DNA from: Bacillota bacterium | GTDB lineage: Bacteria > Bacillota > Clostridia > Acetivibrionales > JAEZXR01 | Assembly (NCBI GenBank): GCA_023419605.1 | Contig: JAEZXR010000107.1 | Coordinates: 1 to 64,000, forward strand | Direction of reading: 5' to 3' | DNA: 64,000 nucleotides | Shown here: positions 37,843-46,545 of the stretch, one piece after another | Layout: each line of letters opens with the position of its first letter | Position numbering within the stretch: position 1 is the stretch's first letter | Translations under genes and position numbers: made by a program | The notes under the pieces: generated by a model | Database searches by the model: none | Told to the model about the DNA's origin: nothing | The model's input: only the letters and a program-made list of their open reading frames with translations

Positions 37843-38213
37843 TGGAGACGCTAAAGTTTGTCGTAGTAGATGATGCTGTTTTTATGAGAACCCTTTTAAA
37901 AAAATTGCTGGAGGAAACCGAAGGGTATACCGTGGTTGGAGAAGGCTCCAACGGAGTACAAGCCATCGAACAAGCGAAAAAGCTTAAACCGGATATCATG
38001 ACCCTGGATATCACCATGCCCGACATGGATGGATTGCAGGCGGTACCGGAAATATTGAAAGTAAGTCCCGATACCCGCATTATCATGGTTTCAGCCATGG
38101 GGCAGCAGTCCATGGTAATTGAGGCCATAAAGGCTGGGGCCAGAGATTTTGTCGTAAAGCCTTTTGACAAATCCAGAGTGATGCAGGCCATTCGAAATGT
38201 TATGGTTAAATAA
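37842..38213 (+). CDS. CheY-like single-domain response regulator
   Basis: A 123-residue receiver domain with no output domain: DD at 10-11, phosphoacceptor Asp56 in TLDITMPDMDG, Ser/Thr position in VSAMG and Lys in VVKPFD. It resembles CheY-type regulators that act on the flagellar switch, but no chemotaxis gene is near. The ATG overlaps the rsmE stop by one base, so it is translated from the dnaJ-prmA-rsmE mRNA, an unexpected link between chaperone/ribosome genes and signalling. Confidence 0.9.
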   Translation: METLKFVVVDDAVFMRTLLKKLLEETEGYTVVGEGSNGVQAIEQAKKLKPDIMTLDITMPDMDGLQAVPEILKVSPDTRIIMVSAMGQQSMVIEAIKAGARDFVVKPFDKSRVMQAIRNVMVK

Positions 38214-38240
38214 TAGGGACCGTAAAATAAGTACATAGTC

Positions 38241-38314
38241 CCATATTAGAGCATGGTACAGTGAAACAAGAGGAGGAACAGCATCTTGTTTTACTGTACC
38301 ATGCTCTAATATGG
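38241..38314. repeat. 31-bp near-perfect inverted repeat after cheY
   Basis: Left arm 38241-38271 and right arm 38284-38314 are complementary over 31 positions with one mismatch (a G-U pair in RNA). The 12-base loop is GGAGGAACAGCA. No T run follows, so it is not a standard intrinsic terminator. In RNA it would form a very stable hairpin with a ribosome-site-like loop. Confidence 0.9.
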
Positions 38315-38387
38315 AGCAAATAGGAGATATTTAGAAAAAAATATATAAAATATGAAAATTTAGCCTTTAAATTATTAATAATTATGT

Positions 38388-38541
38388 TATAATACTAAAA
38401 AGGTTATATTAAAGATGTGCCGCTGTGATTCCAAATTTATCCCGAGGGCAAGCCGCTCCAAAAACGAGCGTTTTATCTTAAGGAACTATAAGGCTCAAAG
38501 TGTCTCATCGATAAATCCATAAAAAAGGATGATTTCAGCAT
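38388..38541 (+). promoter_or_regulatory. TATAAT box and structured leader before yicC
   Basis: TATAAT at 38388-38393 (with a weak TTTAAA 16 bases upstream) is followed by a leader of about 140 bases. Inside it CGCTC (38454-38458) pairs with GAGCG (38466-38470) and is followed by TTTT, a short attenuator-like hairpin, and GAGGGCAAGCCGCTCC offers competing pairing. I recognise no known riboswitch class. Confidence 0.4.
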
Positions 38542-39420
38542 ATGATAAAGAGTATGACGGGATTTGGAAGAGGTGAGTCCCAGGAAGAGGGAAAGAGCTT
38601 CGTAGTTGAAATAAAGACGGTGAATCATCGATACAGTGATATCTATGTAAAGATGCCTCGAGTTCTATCTTTTCTGGAAGACAAGGTACGGGATATTGTT
38701 TCCAAGAATGTTTCCCGGGGAAAGGCAGATGTTTTTGTTTCCTATGAAGATCATGGAGAGGACTCCAAGATCGTAGTCATTGACGAGGCCTTATCCGGCG
38801 CTTATATCAAGGCTTTGGGGCAAATGAGGGATACTTTTGGGTTGCAGGATGATGTTACAGTGTCACTGGTGGCCAGATTCCCGGATGTGCTGCGGGTTGA
38901 GAAGGCGGAAGAGGATGAAGGAAAGCTCTGGACTCTATTAAATCAGGCGGTTAAAAATGCATTGGAAGCTTTAGTTCGTATGAGAGAAATCGAAGGCCAG
39001 GAGCTTAAAAACAACCTGCTTGATAGAGCATTATACATAGAGAGCATCCTAAAGGATATAACCGTAAGAGCACCCGAGGTTGTCAAGGAATATAAACAAA
39101 AACTTGAAACACGGATAAAAGAACTTTTGGATCAGCAGACTATAGATGAAAGCCGATTGGCAATGGAAGTGGCCTTGTTCGCTGACCGGTGCAGCATAGA
39201 CGAAGAACTGGTAAGGCTGGGAAGCCACATCTCACAGATGCGGGAAGCTCTCGAAATGCAGCAGCCTGTTGGAAGAAAGCTTGATTTTCTTGTTCAGGAA
39301 ATGAACAGGGAAATCAATACCATCGGGTCCAAGGCCAATGACCTGACAATCACTAGAAATGTAGTTGAATTGAAAAGCGAAATTGAAAAAATAAGAGAAC
39401 AAATTCAAAATATTGAATAA
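38542..39420 (+). CDS. yicC: YicC/YloC family endoribonuclease
   Basis: A 292-residue YicC-family protein; members have been described as endoribonucleases acting on RNAs. It begins MIKSMTGFGRGESQ, the family's hallmark, and ends with the conserved DUF1732 region VGRKLDFLVQEMNREINTIGSKAND. It heads the conserved clostridial order yicC-remA-gmk-rpoZ-coaBC. Confidence 0.93.
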   Translation: MIKSMTGFGRGESQEEGKSFVVEIKTVNHRYSDIYVKMPRVLSFLEDKVRDIVSKNVSRGKADVFVSYEDHGEDSKIVVIDEALSGAYIKALGQMRDTFGLQDDVTVSLVARFPDVLRVEKAEEDEGKLWTLLNQAVKNALEALVRMREIEGQELKNNLLDRALYIESILKDITVRAPEVVKEYKQKLETRIKELLDQQTIDESRLAMEVALFADRCSIDEELVRLGSHISQMREALEMQQPVGRKLDFLVQEMNREINTIGSKANDLTITRNVVELKSEIEKIREQIQNIE

Positions 39421-39440
39421 AAGAAATGGGAGGGTATGAA

Positions 39441-39719
39441 ATGAAACTTATTAACATTGGATTTGGCAATATAGTTTCTGCCAATAGATTAGTAGCCATC
39501 GTAAGTCCAGAGTCTGCTCCGATCAAGAGGATCATCCAGGAAGCAAGAGATCGTGGAATGCTGATTGATGCAACATATGGAAGAAGGACCCGGGCAGTTA
39601 TTATTACCGACAGCGATCATATTATTCTGTCTGCTGTTCAACCTGAAACGGTTGCACACCGGCTCAACGTGAAGGATTCCGTAGAAACAGAAGATGAAGT
39701 GGAAGAGATCGAAGAATAG
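39441..39719 (+). CDS. remA: RemA family DNA-binding regulator (DUF370)
   Basis: RemA is a small DNA-binding activator of extracellular-matrix and osmoprotection genes in Bacillus. The 92-residue protein begins MKLINIGFGN and contains the conserved RDRGMLIDATYGRRTRAV (about 39-56). GGGAGGG lies before the ATG at 39441, which I prefer to the ATG at 39426. gmk follows after 12 bases. Its targets in this organism cannot be inferred. Confidence 0.92.
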   Translation: MKLINIGFGNIVSANRLVAIVSPESAPIKRIIQEARDRGMLIDATYGRRTRAVIITDSDHIILSAVQPETVAHRLNVKDSVETEDEVEEIEE

Positions 39720-39731
39720 GGAGGAACTACA

Positions 39732-40358
39732 ATGTTCCGAAAGGGCTTGTTGGTAGTTATTTCCGGGCCTTCCGGCACAGGAAAGGGAACTGTGTTGAAG
39801 CTGGTGAAGGAATCCTTTAATAATGTCAGGTTTTCAGTATCGGCAACAACAAGGAAGCCCAGAGAAGGAGAGGTTGAGGGAAAGAACTACTTCTTCAAAA
39901 CAGTTGAAGAGTTTAAGGAAATGCTTCAAAATAATGAAATGGTTGAATGGGTGGAGTATTGCGATAATTACTATGGTACTCCCAGAAAATATATAGAAGA
40001 ATCCCTGGAGCAGGGATACGATGTAATACTGGAATTAGAGGTAGAGGGCGCTATTAATATCAAAAACCAATACCCTGACAGTGTGACCATCTTTATGGTT
40101 CCGCCTTCCTTTGACGAACTGCGGTTGCGGATTGAAGGAAGAGGAACCGAAAAGCCCGAAGTGATAGAAAAACGTTTGAAGAGAGCAAAAGAGGAATTGT
40201 CATACATCGACCGGTATGATTATATTACTATTAATAATGCCGTAGAGGACTCCGTAAGTGAAGTCAACAGCATTATTATAGCGGAAAAGCTTAAATATCA
40301 GAGAAATAAGAATCTAATAAAGGAATTAGGAATAGAAACAGGAGGTAATGAGCTATGA
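39732..40358 (+). CDS. gmk: Guanylate kinase
   Basis: Phosphorylates GMP to GDP with ATP. 208 residues with the P-loop SGPSGTGKGTV (about 11-21), the GMP-binding SATTRKPREGEVEGKNYFF, and the lid region RRIEGRGTE-type segment. The last bases overlap the rpoZ start (ATGA), so they are translated together. Confidence 0.96.
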   Translation: MFRKGLLVVISGPSGTGKGTVLKLVKESFNNVRFSVSATTRKPREGEVEGKNYFFKTVEEFKEMLQNNEMVEWVEYCDNYYGTPRKYIEESLEQGYDVILELEVEGAINIKNQYPDSVTIFMVPPSFDELRLRIEGRGTEKPEVIEKRLKRAKEELSYIDRYDYITINNAVEDSVSEVNSIIIAEKLKYQRNKNLIKELGIETGGNEL

Positions 40359-40561
40359 TTTATCCTTCAGTTAAATCGTTAATGGAAAAGGTAGATAGCC
40401 GGTACACTTTGGTGGTTGCAACGGCAAAAAGAGCGAGACAGCTGGCAGAAGGTGCGCCCAAGCTGACAAGGTGCGCTTCGGAAAAGCCGGTTACTGTAGC
40501 GATTAACGAAATCAACGAGAATAAAATTACATACGTAAGAACGAAGAGTGGAATAAAATAA
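40355..40561 (+). CDS. rpoZ: RNA polymerase omega subunit
   Basis: A 68-residue omega subunit, which helps assemble beta' into RNA polymerase. The conserved segment is RYTLVVATAKRARQLAEG (about 16-33). AGGAGG lies eight bases before the ATG, which overlaps the gmk stop by four bases. gmk-rpoZ pairing is standard in Firmicutes. Confidence 0.93.
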   Translation: MIYPSVKSLMEKVDSRYTLVVATAKRARQLAEGAPKLTRCASEKPVTVAINEINENKITYVRTKSGIK

Positions 40562-40568
40562 ATAACAG

Positions 40569-40603
40569 TTGACAATTGATAACGAAGAGTTGTCAATTGT
40601 CAA
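40569..40603. repeat. Inverted repeat of TTGACAATTGA between rpoZ and coaBC
   Basis: TTGACAATTGA (40569-40579) and TCAATTGTCAA (40593-40603), perfect 11-bp arms. A shorter related copy, TTGACAGTTGTCAATT, lies at 41837-41852 between coaBC and glyS. This looks like a small dispersed palindromic repeat family. Confidence 0.65.
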
Positions 40604-40624
40604 TTCTCTTCACGGAGGATGACT

Positions 40625-41824
40625 ATGCTAAAGGGAAAGACAGTTGTAGTTGGGGTTTCCGGGGGGATTGCGATTTACAAGGTGGTTGACGTAGTAAGCC
40701 GTTTGGTGAAGTTGGGAGCAGACGTTCATGTCATTATGACGGACAATGCTTCTGAGTTTGTTACTCCTCTTACATTCCGTTCCATTTCTCATAATCCCGT
40801 TATTACCGATATGTTTGAGGAGCCGAAAAATTGGGATATTCAGCACATTTCTATAGCAAACAAGGCAGATCTGTTTGTAGTTGCCCCGGCCACAGCCAAT
40901 ATTATTGGAAAAGTTGCTAACGGAATTGCAGACGATATGCTTTCAACTACCCTTATGGCTACCAAGGCCCCTGTTCTTTTTGTCCCTGCAATGAATACCT
41001 ATATGTATGAAAATCCTATTGTTCAGGATAATATGTCAAAGCTACGAAAGCTGGGATACTTATTCATGGAGCCTGGTGTGGGAGCTATGGCTGAGAAGGG
41101 GTTTTATGGAAAAGGTAGATTGCCTGAGCCACAAAACATCGTTGATGCAGTCGTAGAAGTGTTTCAAGCGAAGAATGACCTGGCAGGGAAGCGAATCCTT
41201 ATCACTGCAGGGCCTACCCGGGAAACTATTGACCCTGTAAGATACATATCCAACCATTCTTCAGGCAAGATGGGATATGCGGTAGCTGAGGCTGCGGCAC
41301 AAAGAGGCGCTTATGTAAAGGTTGTGTCGGGTCCGGTGAATCTGGCCAAACCCGTGGGCGTGGATATTGTTCCTGTAACTACAGCACTGGAGATGCATAA
41401 GGAAGTCATGAACAATTATGAAGACTATGACATCTTGATTATGGTAGCAGCGGTTGCGGATTACAGGTGCCTTGAAACTTCGGATCAGAAAATGAAAAAA
41501 GCGGAAGATACTCTGACGTTGACATTGACTAAAAATCCCGATATTGCGAGGGATGTGGGGAAAGTAAAGGGAAACAGGATATTGGTGGGTTTTTGCGCTG
41601 AAACCAATGACCTGATAGAAAATGCAAAATCCAAAATCCAATTCAAGAATCTGGATATGATTGTTGCTAATGATGTCACCTTAGAAGGAGCAGGCTTCGG
41701 AACGGACACGAATATTGTCAAACTGATTGACCGCAGTGGAAGAATCAAGGAACTGCCCATCATGAGCAAGAATGAAGTAGCACATGAAATGTTGAATGAG
41801 ATCGTTAACCTATTAACAATTTAA
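40625..41824 (+). CDS. coaBC: Bifunctional phosphopantothenoylcysteine decarboxylase/synthase
   Basis: Carries out two successive steps of coenzyme A synthesis. The N-terminal CoaC flavoprotein half has GVSGGIAIYK (about 8-17), the substrate His in QHI, and PAMNTYMYENP; the C-terminal CoaB half has ITAGPTRETIDPVRYISNHSSGKMG and AAVADYR. GGAGG sits six bases before the ATG at 40625; the ATG at 40619 overlaps that site and is rejected. 399 residues, full length. Confidence 0.95.
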   Translation: MLKGKTVVVGVSGGIAIYKVVDVVSRLVKLGADVHVIMTDNASEFVTPLTFRSISHNPVITDMFEEPKNWDIQHISIANKADLFVVAPATANIIGKVANGIADDMLSTTLMATKAPVLFVPAMNTYMYENPIVQDNMSKLRKLGYLFMEPGVGAMAEKGFYGKGRLPEPQNIVDAVVEVFQAKNDLAGKRILITAGPTRETIDPVRYISNHSSGKMGYAVAEAAAQRGAYVKVVSGPVNLAKPVGVDIVPVTTALEMHKEVMNNYEDYDILIMVAAVADYRCLETSDQKMKKAEDTLTLTLTKNPDIARDVGKVKGNRILVGFCAETNDLIENAKSKIQFKNLDMIVANDVTLEGAGFGTDTNIVKLIDRSGRIKELPIMSKNEVAHEMLNEIVNLLTI

Positions 41825-41872
41825 TTATAAATAACATTGACAGTTGTCAATTGGCTTAGGGGAGGACTTACT

Positions 41873-43261
41873 ATGGCGGTAGAAAAGACAATGGAGAAGA
41901 TCGTTGCTCTTGCCAAAAACAGGGGATTTGTTTATCCCGGTTCAGACATATATGGTGGACTTGCAAATGCTTGGGATTACGGCCCGTTGGGAGTGGAACT
42001 CAAAAACAATGTAAAAAAAGCCTGGTGGAAGAAGTTTGTGCAGGAGAGCCCTTATAATGTAGGCGTGGATTGTGCAATTTTGATGAACCCTCAGGTATGG
42101 GTTGCTTCGGGGCATGTAGGTGGCTTCAGTGACCCCCTCATCGACTGTAAGGATTGTAAAACCCGTCACAGGGCGGATAAGCTCATCGAAGACTGGAACC
42201 AGGAAAATAGCCTGAGTGTAGCGGTGGACGGCTGGACCAATGACCAGTTAATGCAATACATAAAGGAAAAGGGAGTAAAATGCCCGGATTGCGGTTCTGC
42301 CAACTTTACTGATATCAGAAAGTTTAACCTGATGTTTAAGACATTCCAGGGAGTTACGGAGGATTCCAAGGCTGAAATATTCTTACGGCCGGAAACTGCC
42401 CAGGGTATATTTGTAAACTTTAAAAATGTACAGCGTACCACGCGGAAAAAGATTCCCTTTGGAATCGGACAGATTGGTAAATCCTTTAGAAATGAGATAA
42501 CGCCCGGTAACTTTACCTTCAGAACCCGTGAATTCGAACAGATGGAGCTGGAGTTCTTCTGTGAGCCCGGAAAGGATTTGGAATGGTTTGATTACTGGAA
42601 GAATTTCTGCTATAACTGGCTCAAATCACTGGGTATGACTGTAGAAAACCTCAAATTAAGAGATCACAGCAAGGAAGAATTATCCCACTACAGCAATGCT
42701 ACCACCGACATCGAGTTCAAGTTCCCATTCGGATGGGGAGAACTGTGGGGAATTGCCGACAGAACGGATTTTGACTTGAAGCAGCATATGGAGCACTCAA
42801 AGGATGATCTCTCCTACTTTGACCCTACCACCAATGAAAAGTATGTACCGTATTGTATTGAGCCGTCGCTGGGAGCAGACAGGGTAACCCTTGCATTCCT
42901 TTGTGATGCATATGATGAAGAGGAAGTTGCTGAAGGCGATGTGAGAACCGTATTGCGTTTCCATCCGGCGCTGGCACCGATAAAGGCAGCAGTTCTGCCT
43001 CTCTCAAAGAAGCTGGGAGATGATGCCTATAAGGTATACGAAATACTCACTAAAAAGTTCCCTTGTGAGTATGACGAAGCCGGAAGTATAGGAAAGAGGT
43101 ACAGGCGGCAGGATGAAATCGGAACTCCATACTGCATCACCTTTGACTTCGATTCCCTCAATGACCAGAGTGTAACCGTCAGAGACCGGGATTCCATGCA
43201 GCAGGTACGTTTAAAAATTGATGAATTAGCCAGCTATTTTGAAAGTAAATTTGAGTTTTAA
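41873..43261 (+). CDS. glyS: Glycyl-tRNA synthetase, single-chain dimeric type
   Basis: Charges tRNA-Gly. This is the (alpha)2 class II enzyme, not the GlyQ/GlyS two-subunit form: FVYPGSDIYGGLANAWDYGPLGVELK near the N-terminus, FRPETAQGIF-type motif LRPETAQGIFVNF, motif 2 FRNEITPGNFTFRTREFEQMELEFF, and the C-terminal anticodon-binding domain. GGGGAGG lies seven bases before the ATG at 41873; an in-frame upstream ATG at 41837 lacks one. No T-box leader precedes it, as only 48 bases separate it from coaBC. Confidence 0.96.
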   Translation: MAVEKTMEKIVALAKNRGFVYPGSDIYGGLANAWDYGPLGVELKNNVKKAWWKKFVQESPYNVGVDCAILMNPQVWVASGHVGGFSDPLIDCKDCKTRHRADKLIEDWNQENSLSVAVDGWTNDQLMQYIKEKGVKCPDCGSANFTDIRKFNLMFKTFQGVTEDSKAEIFLRPETAQGIFVNFKNVQRTTRKKIPFGIGQIGKSFRNEITPGNFTFRTREFEQMELEFFCEPGKDLEWFDYWKNFCYNWLKSLGMTVENLKLRDHSKEELSHYSNATTDIEFKFPFGWGELWGIADRTDFDLKQHMEHSKDDLSYFDPTTNEKYVPYCIEPSLGADRVTLAFLCDAYDEEEVAEGDVRTVLRFHPALAPIKAAVLPLSKKLGDDAYKVYEILTKKFPCEYDEAGSIGKRYRRQDEIGTPYCITFDFDSLNDQSVTVRDRDSMQQVRLKIDELASYFESKFEF

Positions 43262-43273
43262 TTGATAATAGAG

Positions 43274-43304
43274 AATCAGCCGACCAGGGTCGGCTGATTT
43301 TTTT
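43274..43304 (+). terminator. Rho-independent terminator after glyS
   Basis: AATCAGCCGAC (43274-43284) pairs with GTCGGCTGATT (43289-43299), followed by seven Ts. Confidence 0.95.
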
Positions 43305-43718
43305 ATGCGCAGGAAATATGTTTTAAGATTTCCTATGCTTTGGAGTTTGCCAAGGGGGATCTTTTTTGTTGGTGTACGGAGGGCTTTCTGGCGAAATTAG
43401 CCTTTTTTCCAGAAGTAAAAAGATGGAACTGCTTTGCTCATAGCCTTCCGGTACCGGTTGATTGGTTGAAATGGAAATTATACCATATATTTCAAATGTG
43501 ATATTTGGTAAGTATATACTAATGTTAAAAAAATAACTTTTAAAATTTCGTATAAATTAAACAAAAAAGTAGTATGCAAATTCAAATATATGGTATAATT
43601 ACAACATAGTTGAAGGCCCGTTTTTTCCAAATATGTAAAGTGGGATAGAAGAAAAGTGGATTTTATATGTTCCTTTTCTTTAAATACATAAATATACCAA
43701 TACATAGGAGGTTTTTAA
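43305..43718 (+). promoter_or_regulatory. Intergenic region with extended -10 promoter of ppdK
   Basis: No gene in 410 bases. The best promoter signal is the extended -10 TGGTATAAT (43591-43599) without a clear -35 box, about 120 bases before ppdK. A 10-bp palindrome AGTATATACT lies near 43511. The remainder is AT-rich. Confidence 0.5.
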
Positions 43719-46364
43719 ATGCCAAAATATGTTTATCTCTTTAGTGAAGGTAATGCATCAATGAGAAATCTTCTGGGAGGCAAGGGTGCCAATTTGGCTG
43801 AGATGACTGGTTTGGGCCTGCCTGTTCCAAGAGGATTCACTGTTACCACAGAGGCGTGTACCCGGTACTACAATGATGGTCAGGTAATTGCCAAGGAGAT
43901 CGAAGATGAAATCTATTCTATGATGGCAAAAACCGAAGAGATCGTTGGAAAAAAATTTGGCGACCCCAACAACCCGTTTCTTGTTTCAGTTCGCTCCGGT
44001 GCAAGGGCTTCCATGCCGGGTATGATGGACACGATTCTTAACCTCGGCCTTAATGATATTGTTGTTGAAGGCCTTGCAAAACTCACAGGCAATGAAAGAT
44101 TTGCATACGACAGCTACAGAAGGTTTATCCAGATGTTTAGCGACGTTGTTATGGAAGTTGAAAAAGCAAAGTTTGAAAAAATATTGGATGCTGTGAAGGA
44201 AGAAAATGGTGCTCAATATGATACCGAACTGACTGCGGAAAATCTCAAGGAAGTTGTTAAAAGATACAAGAAATTGTTTAAAGAGGAAAAAGGCTTTGAC
44301 TTCCCACAAGAACCTGTAGTGCAGTTGATGGAGGCAGTGAAGGCCGTATTCCGTTCCTGGGACAACCCAAGAGCTATTATCTATAGAAGACTGAATGACA
44401 TTCCCGGCGACTGGGGAACTGCTGTAAACGTGCAGGAAATGGTATATGGGAATATGGGCAATGACTCCGGTACAGGTGTTGCCTTCACAAGAAATCCTTC
44501 CACCGGTGAAAGAAAGCTTTACGGTGAATTTCTGATGAATGCACAGGGAGAAGACGTAGTTGCCGGTATCCGTACGCCGCAGTCCATTGACCAGATGAAA
44601 GAAGTGAATCTGGGAGCCTATAATCAGTTTATAGAAATCGCAGAAACCCTTGAAAGACATTATAGAGATATGCAGGATATGGAGTTTACCATTGAAAAGG
44701 GCAAACTGTTCATGCTGCAGACCCGTAACGGTAAGAGAACAGCTGCGGCTGCCTTGAAGATCGCTGTTGACCTGGTGGAGGAAGGCATGATTACCCGGGA
44801 GGAAGCGATTATGAAGGTGGATCCGAAGCAGTTGGATGCTCTGCTGCACCCGAATTTCGAGCCAAAGGCGCTAAAGGCTGCGAGTACCATAGCCAAAGGT
44901 TTGCCTGCTTCACCGGGAGCTGCTACCGGTAAGATTTATTTTGATGCCGAAGATGCTGTGAATGCTTCGAAAATCGGTGAAAAGAACATAATTCTGGTCA
45001 GGACGGAAACTTCACCGGAGGATATTGAGGGTATGCACGTATCCCGTGGGATCCTGACAGGCCGTGGAGGAATGACTTCGCACGCTGCTGTTGTAGCTCG
45101 CGGCATGGGTACCTGTTGTGTGGCTGGATGCAGCGATGTAAAAATTAACGAAGAGGAAAAATTCTTTACAGATAAAAACGGAAAGAGATACGTAGAAGGA
45201 GATTGGATCTCGCTGGATGGTTCTACTGGAAATGTATACGGTGAACAGCTCCCTACGGTTGAACCTGAAATGACGGGAGACTTTGCAACCTTGATGGGAT
45301 GGGCGGATGAACTCCGTACCTTAAAGGTAAGAACCAATGCGGATACGCCAAAGGACGCCGCACAGGCAATGAAGTTCGGAGCGGAAGGTATCGGACTTTG
45401 CCGTACGGAGCATATGTTCTTTGAACCTGACAGAATTCCTGCCATGAGAGAAATGATCGTGGCCAGAACAGAGGAACAGAGAAGAAAAGCCCTGGATAAG
45501 CTGCTCCCCATGCAGAGAGGGGACTTTGAGCAGCTGTTTGTTGAAATGAAGGGCTACCCTGTAACCATTCGGTTCCTGGATCCGCCGCTGCATGAATTCC
45601 TGCCGCAGTTGGATCATGATATTGCCGCACTTGCCGAGGAGATGGGATTGGCGTTTGAGGAGTTAAAGGGCGTTGTTGCCGATCTTCATGAATTTAACCC
45701 GATGATGGGCCACAGGGGATGCCGTTTGGCAGTAACCTACCCGGAAATCGCTGAAATGCAGACAAGAGCGGTTATAGAGGCGGCAATCAATGTCAATGAA
45801 AAAGGAATGCATGTGATTCCGGAAATCATGATTCCGCTGGTTGGAGAGGTAAAAGAACTCAAATGCGTAAAAGACATTGTGGTAAAAACTGCTGAGGAAG
45901 TAATCCGGGATGCAGGCGTGCAGTTGGAGTATAAAGTAGGTACCATGATTGAGATTCCGAGAGCTGCGCTGACGGCAGATGAAATTGCGAAGGAAGCGGA
46001 ATTCTTCTCCTTTGGTACCAACGACCTGACACAGATGACTTTCGGGTTCAGCCGCGATGATGCCGGAAAGTTCCTGGAGGCATACTATAGCAGAAAAGTA
46101 TACGAGTCCGATCCTTTTGCAAAGCTGGATCAGATCGGCGTAGGAAAGCTGATTGAAATGTCTGTAAAACTTGGCAAGCAGGCGAGACCGGATATCAAGC
46201 TGGGAATCTGCGGTGAACACGGCGGTGACCCGTCTTCCGTTGAATTCTGCCACCGGGTAGGATTGAATTATGTATCCTGTTCACCGTTCCGTGTGCCCAT
46301 TGCAAGATTGGCTGCTGCCCAGGCGGCAGTGAACAAACTGGGGACGGATTTGGGACAGAAGTAA
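43719..46364 (+). CDS. ppdK: Pyruvate, phosphate dikinase
   Basis: Interconverts pyruvate + ATP + Pi and PEP + AMP + PPi; in many Clostridia it replaces or supplements pyruvate kinase. 881 residues: N-terminal nucleotide-binding domain with KGANLAEMTGLGLPVPRGFT, the central phospho-histidine loop GRGGMTSHAAVVARGMGTCC (catalytic His near 455), and the C-terminal PEP/pyruvate barrel with KLGICGEHGGDP (catalytic Cys near 831). Its last 18 codons occur again, diverged, at 50025-50075, marking the far edge of an apparent insertion. Confidence 0.97.
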   Translation: MPKYVYLFSEGNASMRNLLGGKGANLAEMTGLGLPVPRGFTVTTEACTRYYNDGQVIAKEIEDEIYSMMAKTEEIVGKKFGDPNNPFLVSVRSGARASMPGMMDTILNLGLNDIVVEGLAKLTGNERFAYDSYRRFIQMFSDVVMEVEKAKFEKILDAVKEENGAQYDTELTAENLKEVVKRYKKLFKEEKGFDFPQEPVVQLMEAVKAVFRSWDNPRAIIYRRLNDIPGDWGTAVNVQEMVYGNMGNDSGTGVAFTRNPSTGERKLYGEFLMNAQGEDVVAGIRTPQSIDQMKEVNLGAYNQFIEIAETLERHYRDMQDMEFTIEKGKLFMLQTRNGKRTAAAALKIAVDLVEEGMITREEAIMKVDPKQLDALLHPNFEPKALKAASTIAKGLPASPGAATGKIYFDAEDAVNASKIGEKNIILVRTETSPEDIEGMHVSRGILTGRGGMTSHAAVVARGMGTCCVAGCSDVKINEEEKFFTDKNGKRYVEGDWISLDGSTGNVYGEQLPTVEPEMTGDFATLMGWADELRTLKVRTNADTPKDAAQAMKFGAEGIGLCRTEHMFFEPDRIPAMREMIVARTEEQRRKALDKLLPMQRGDFEQLFVEMKGYPVTIRFLDPPLHEFLPQLDHDIAALAEEMGLAFEELKGVVADLHEFNPMMGHRGCRLAVTYPEIAEMQTRAVIEAAINVNEKGMHVIPEIMIPLVGEVKELKCVKDIVVKTAEEVIRDAGVQLEYKVGTMIEIPRAALTADEIAKEAEFFSFGTNDLTQMTFGFSRDDAGKFLEAYYSRKVYESDPFAKLDQIGVGKLIEMSVKLGKQARPDIKLGICGEHGGDPSSVEFCHRVGLNYVSCSPFRVPIARLAAAQAAVNKLGTDLGQK
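46311..46364 (+). repeat. Left copy of the ppdK 3'-end repeat (island boundary)
   Basis: Begins GCTGCTGCCCAGGCGGCAGT and ends GATTTGGGACAGAAGTAA. The same two blocks recur at 50025-50075 around a diverged middle that is three bases shorter. The pair brackets 3.7 kb of AT-rich DNA. Confidence 0.8.
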
Positions 46365-46489
46365 TGGCTGTATACTGTGATACTTACACCATGACTTATG
46401 AGGATGTTAAAAACTCATACTATATGGGAAAACCCATACGAAAGAACCAGTGGTGGGATGAAGTCGAGATTGAAGTTTATTTTATATAA
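46364..46489 (+). CDS. Hypothetical 41-residue ORF overlapping the ppdK stop
   Basis: ATG at 46364 shares its A with the ppdK stop (TAATG), and the frame runs 41 codons: MAVYCDTYTMTYEDVKNSYY..., ending EVYFI. It is rich in Tyr and acidic residues and has no ribosome site beyond coupling to ppdK. Not recognised. It may be real, or the broken tail of another gene joined here when the island arrived. Confidence 0.3.
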   Translation: MAVYCDTYTMTYEDVKNSYYMGKPIRKNQWWDEVEIEVYFI

Positions 46490-46507
46490 TTTATAAATAA
46501 AATAATC

Positions 46508-46545
46508 AAGGGCAAGGTGAATTGAATCATCTTGCCCTTATTTTT
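46508..46545 (+). terminator. Rho-independent terminator downstream of ppdK
   Basis: AAGGGCAAG (46508-46516) pairs with CTTGCCCTT (46531-46539), followed by A and five Ts. The 340 bases after it, up to the AraC gene, are AT-rich and without another recognisable feature. Confidence 0.9.

Noticed and set aside
38241..38314. Intrinsic terminator for cheY
   Set aside because: The stem is strong but no T run follows on either side.
38400..38541. Cyclic-di-GMP riboswitch in the yicC leader
   Set aside because: The AGGGCAA-like string is isolated; the other conserved elements of the class are missing.
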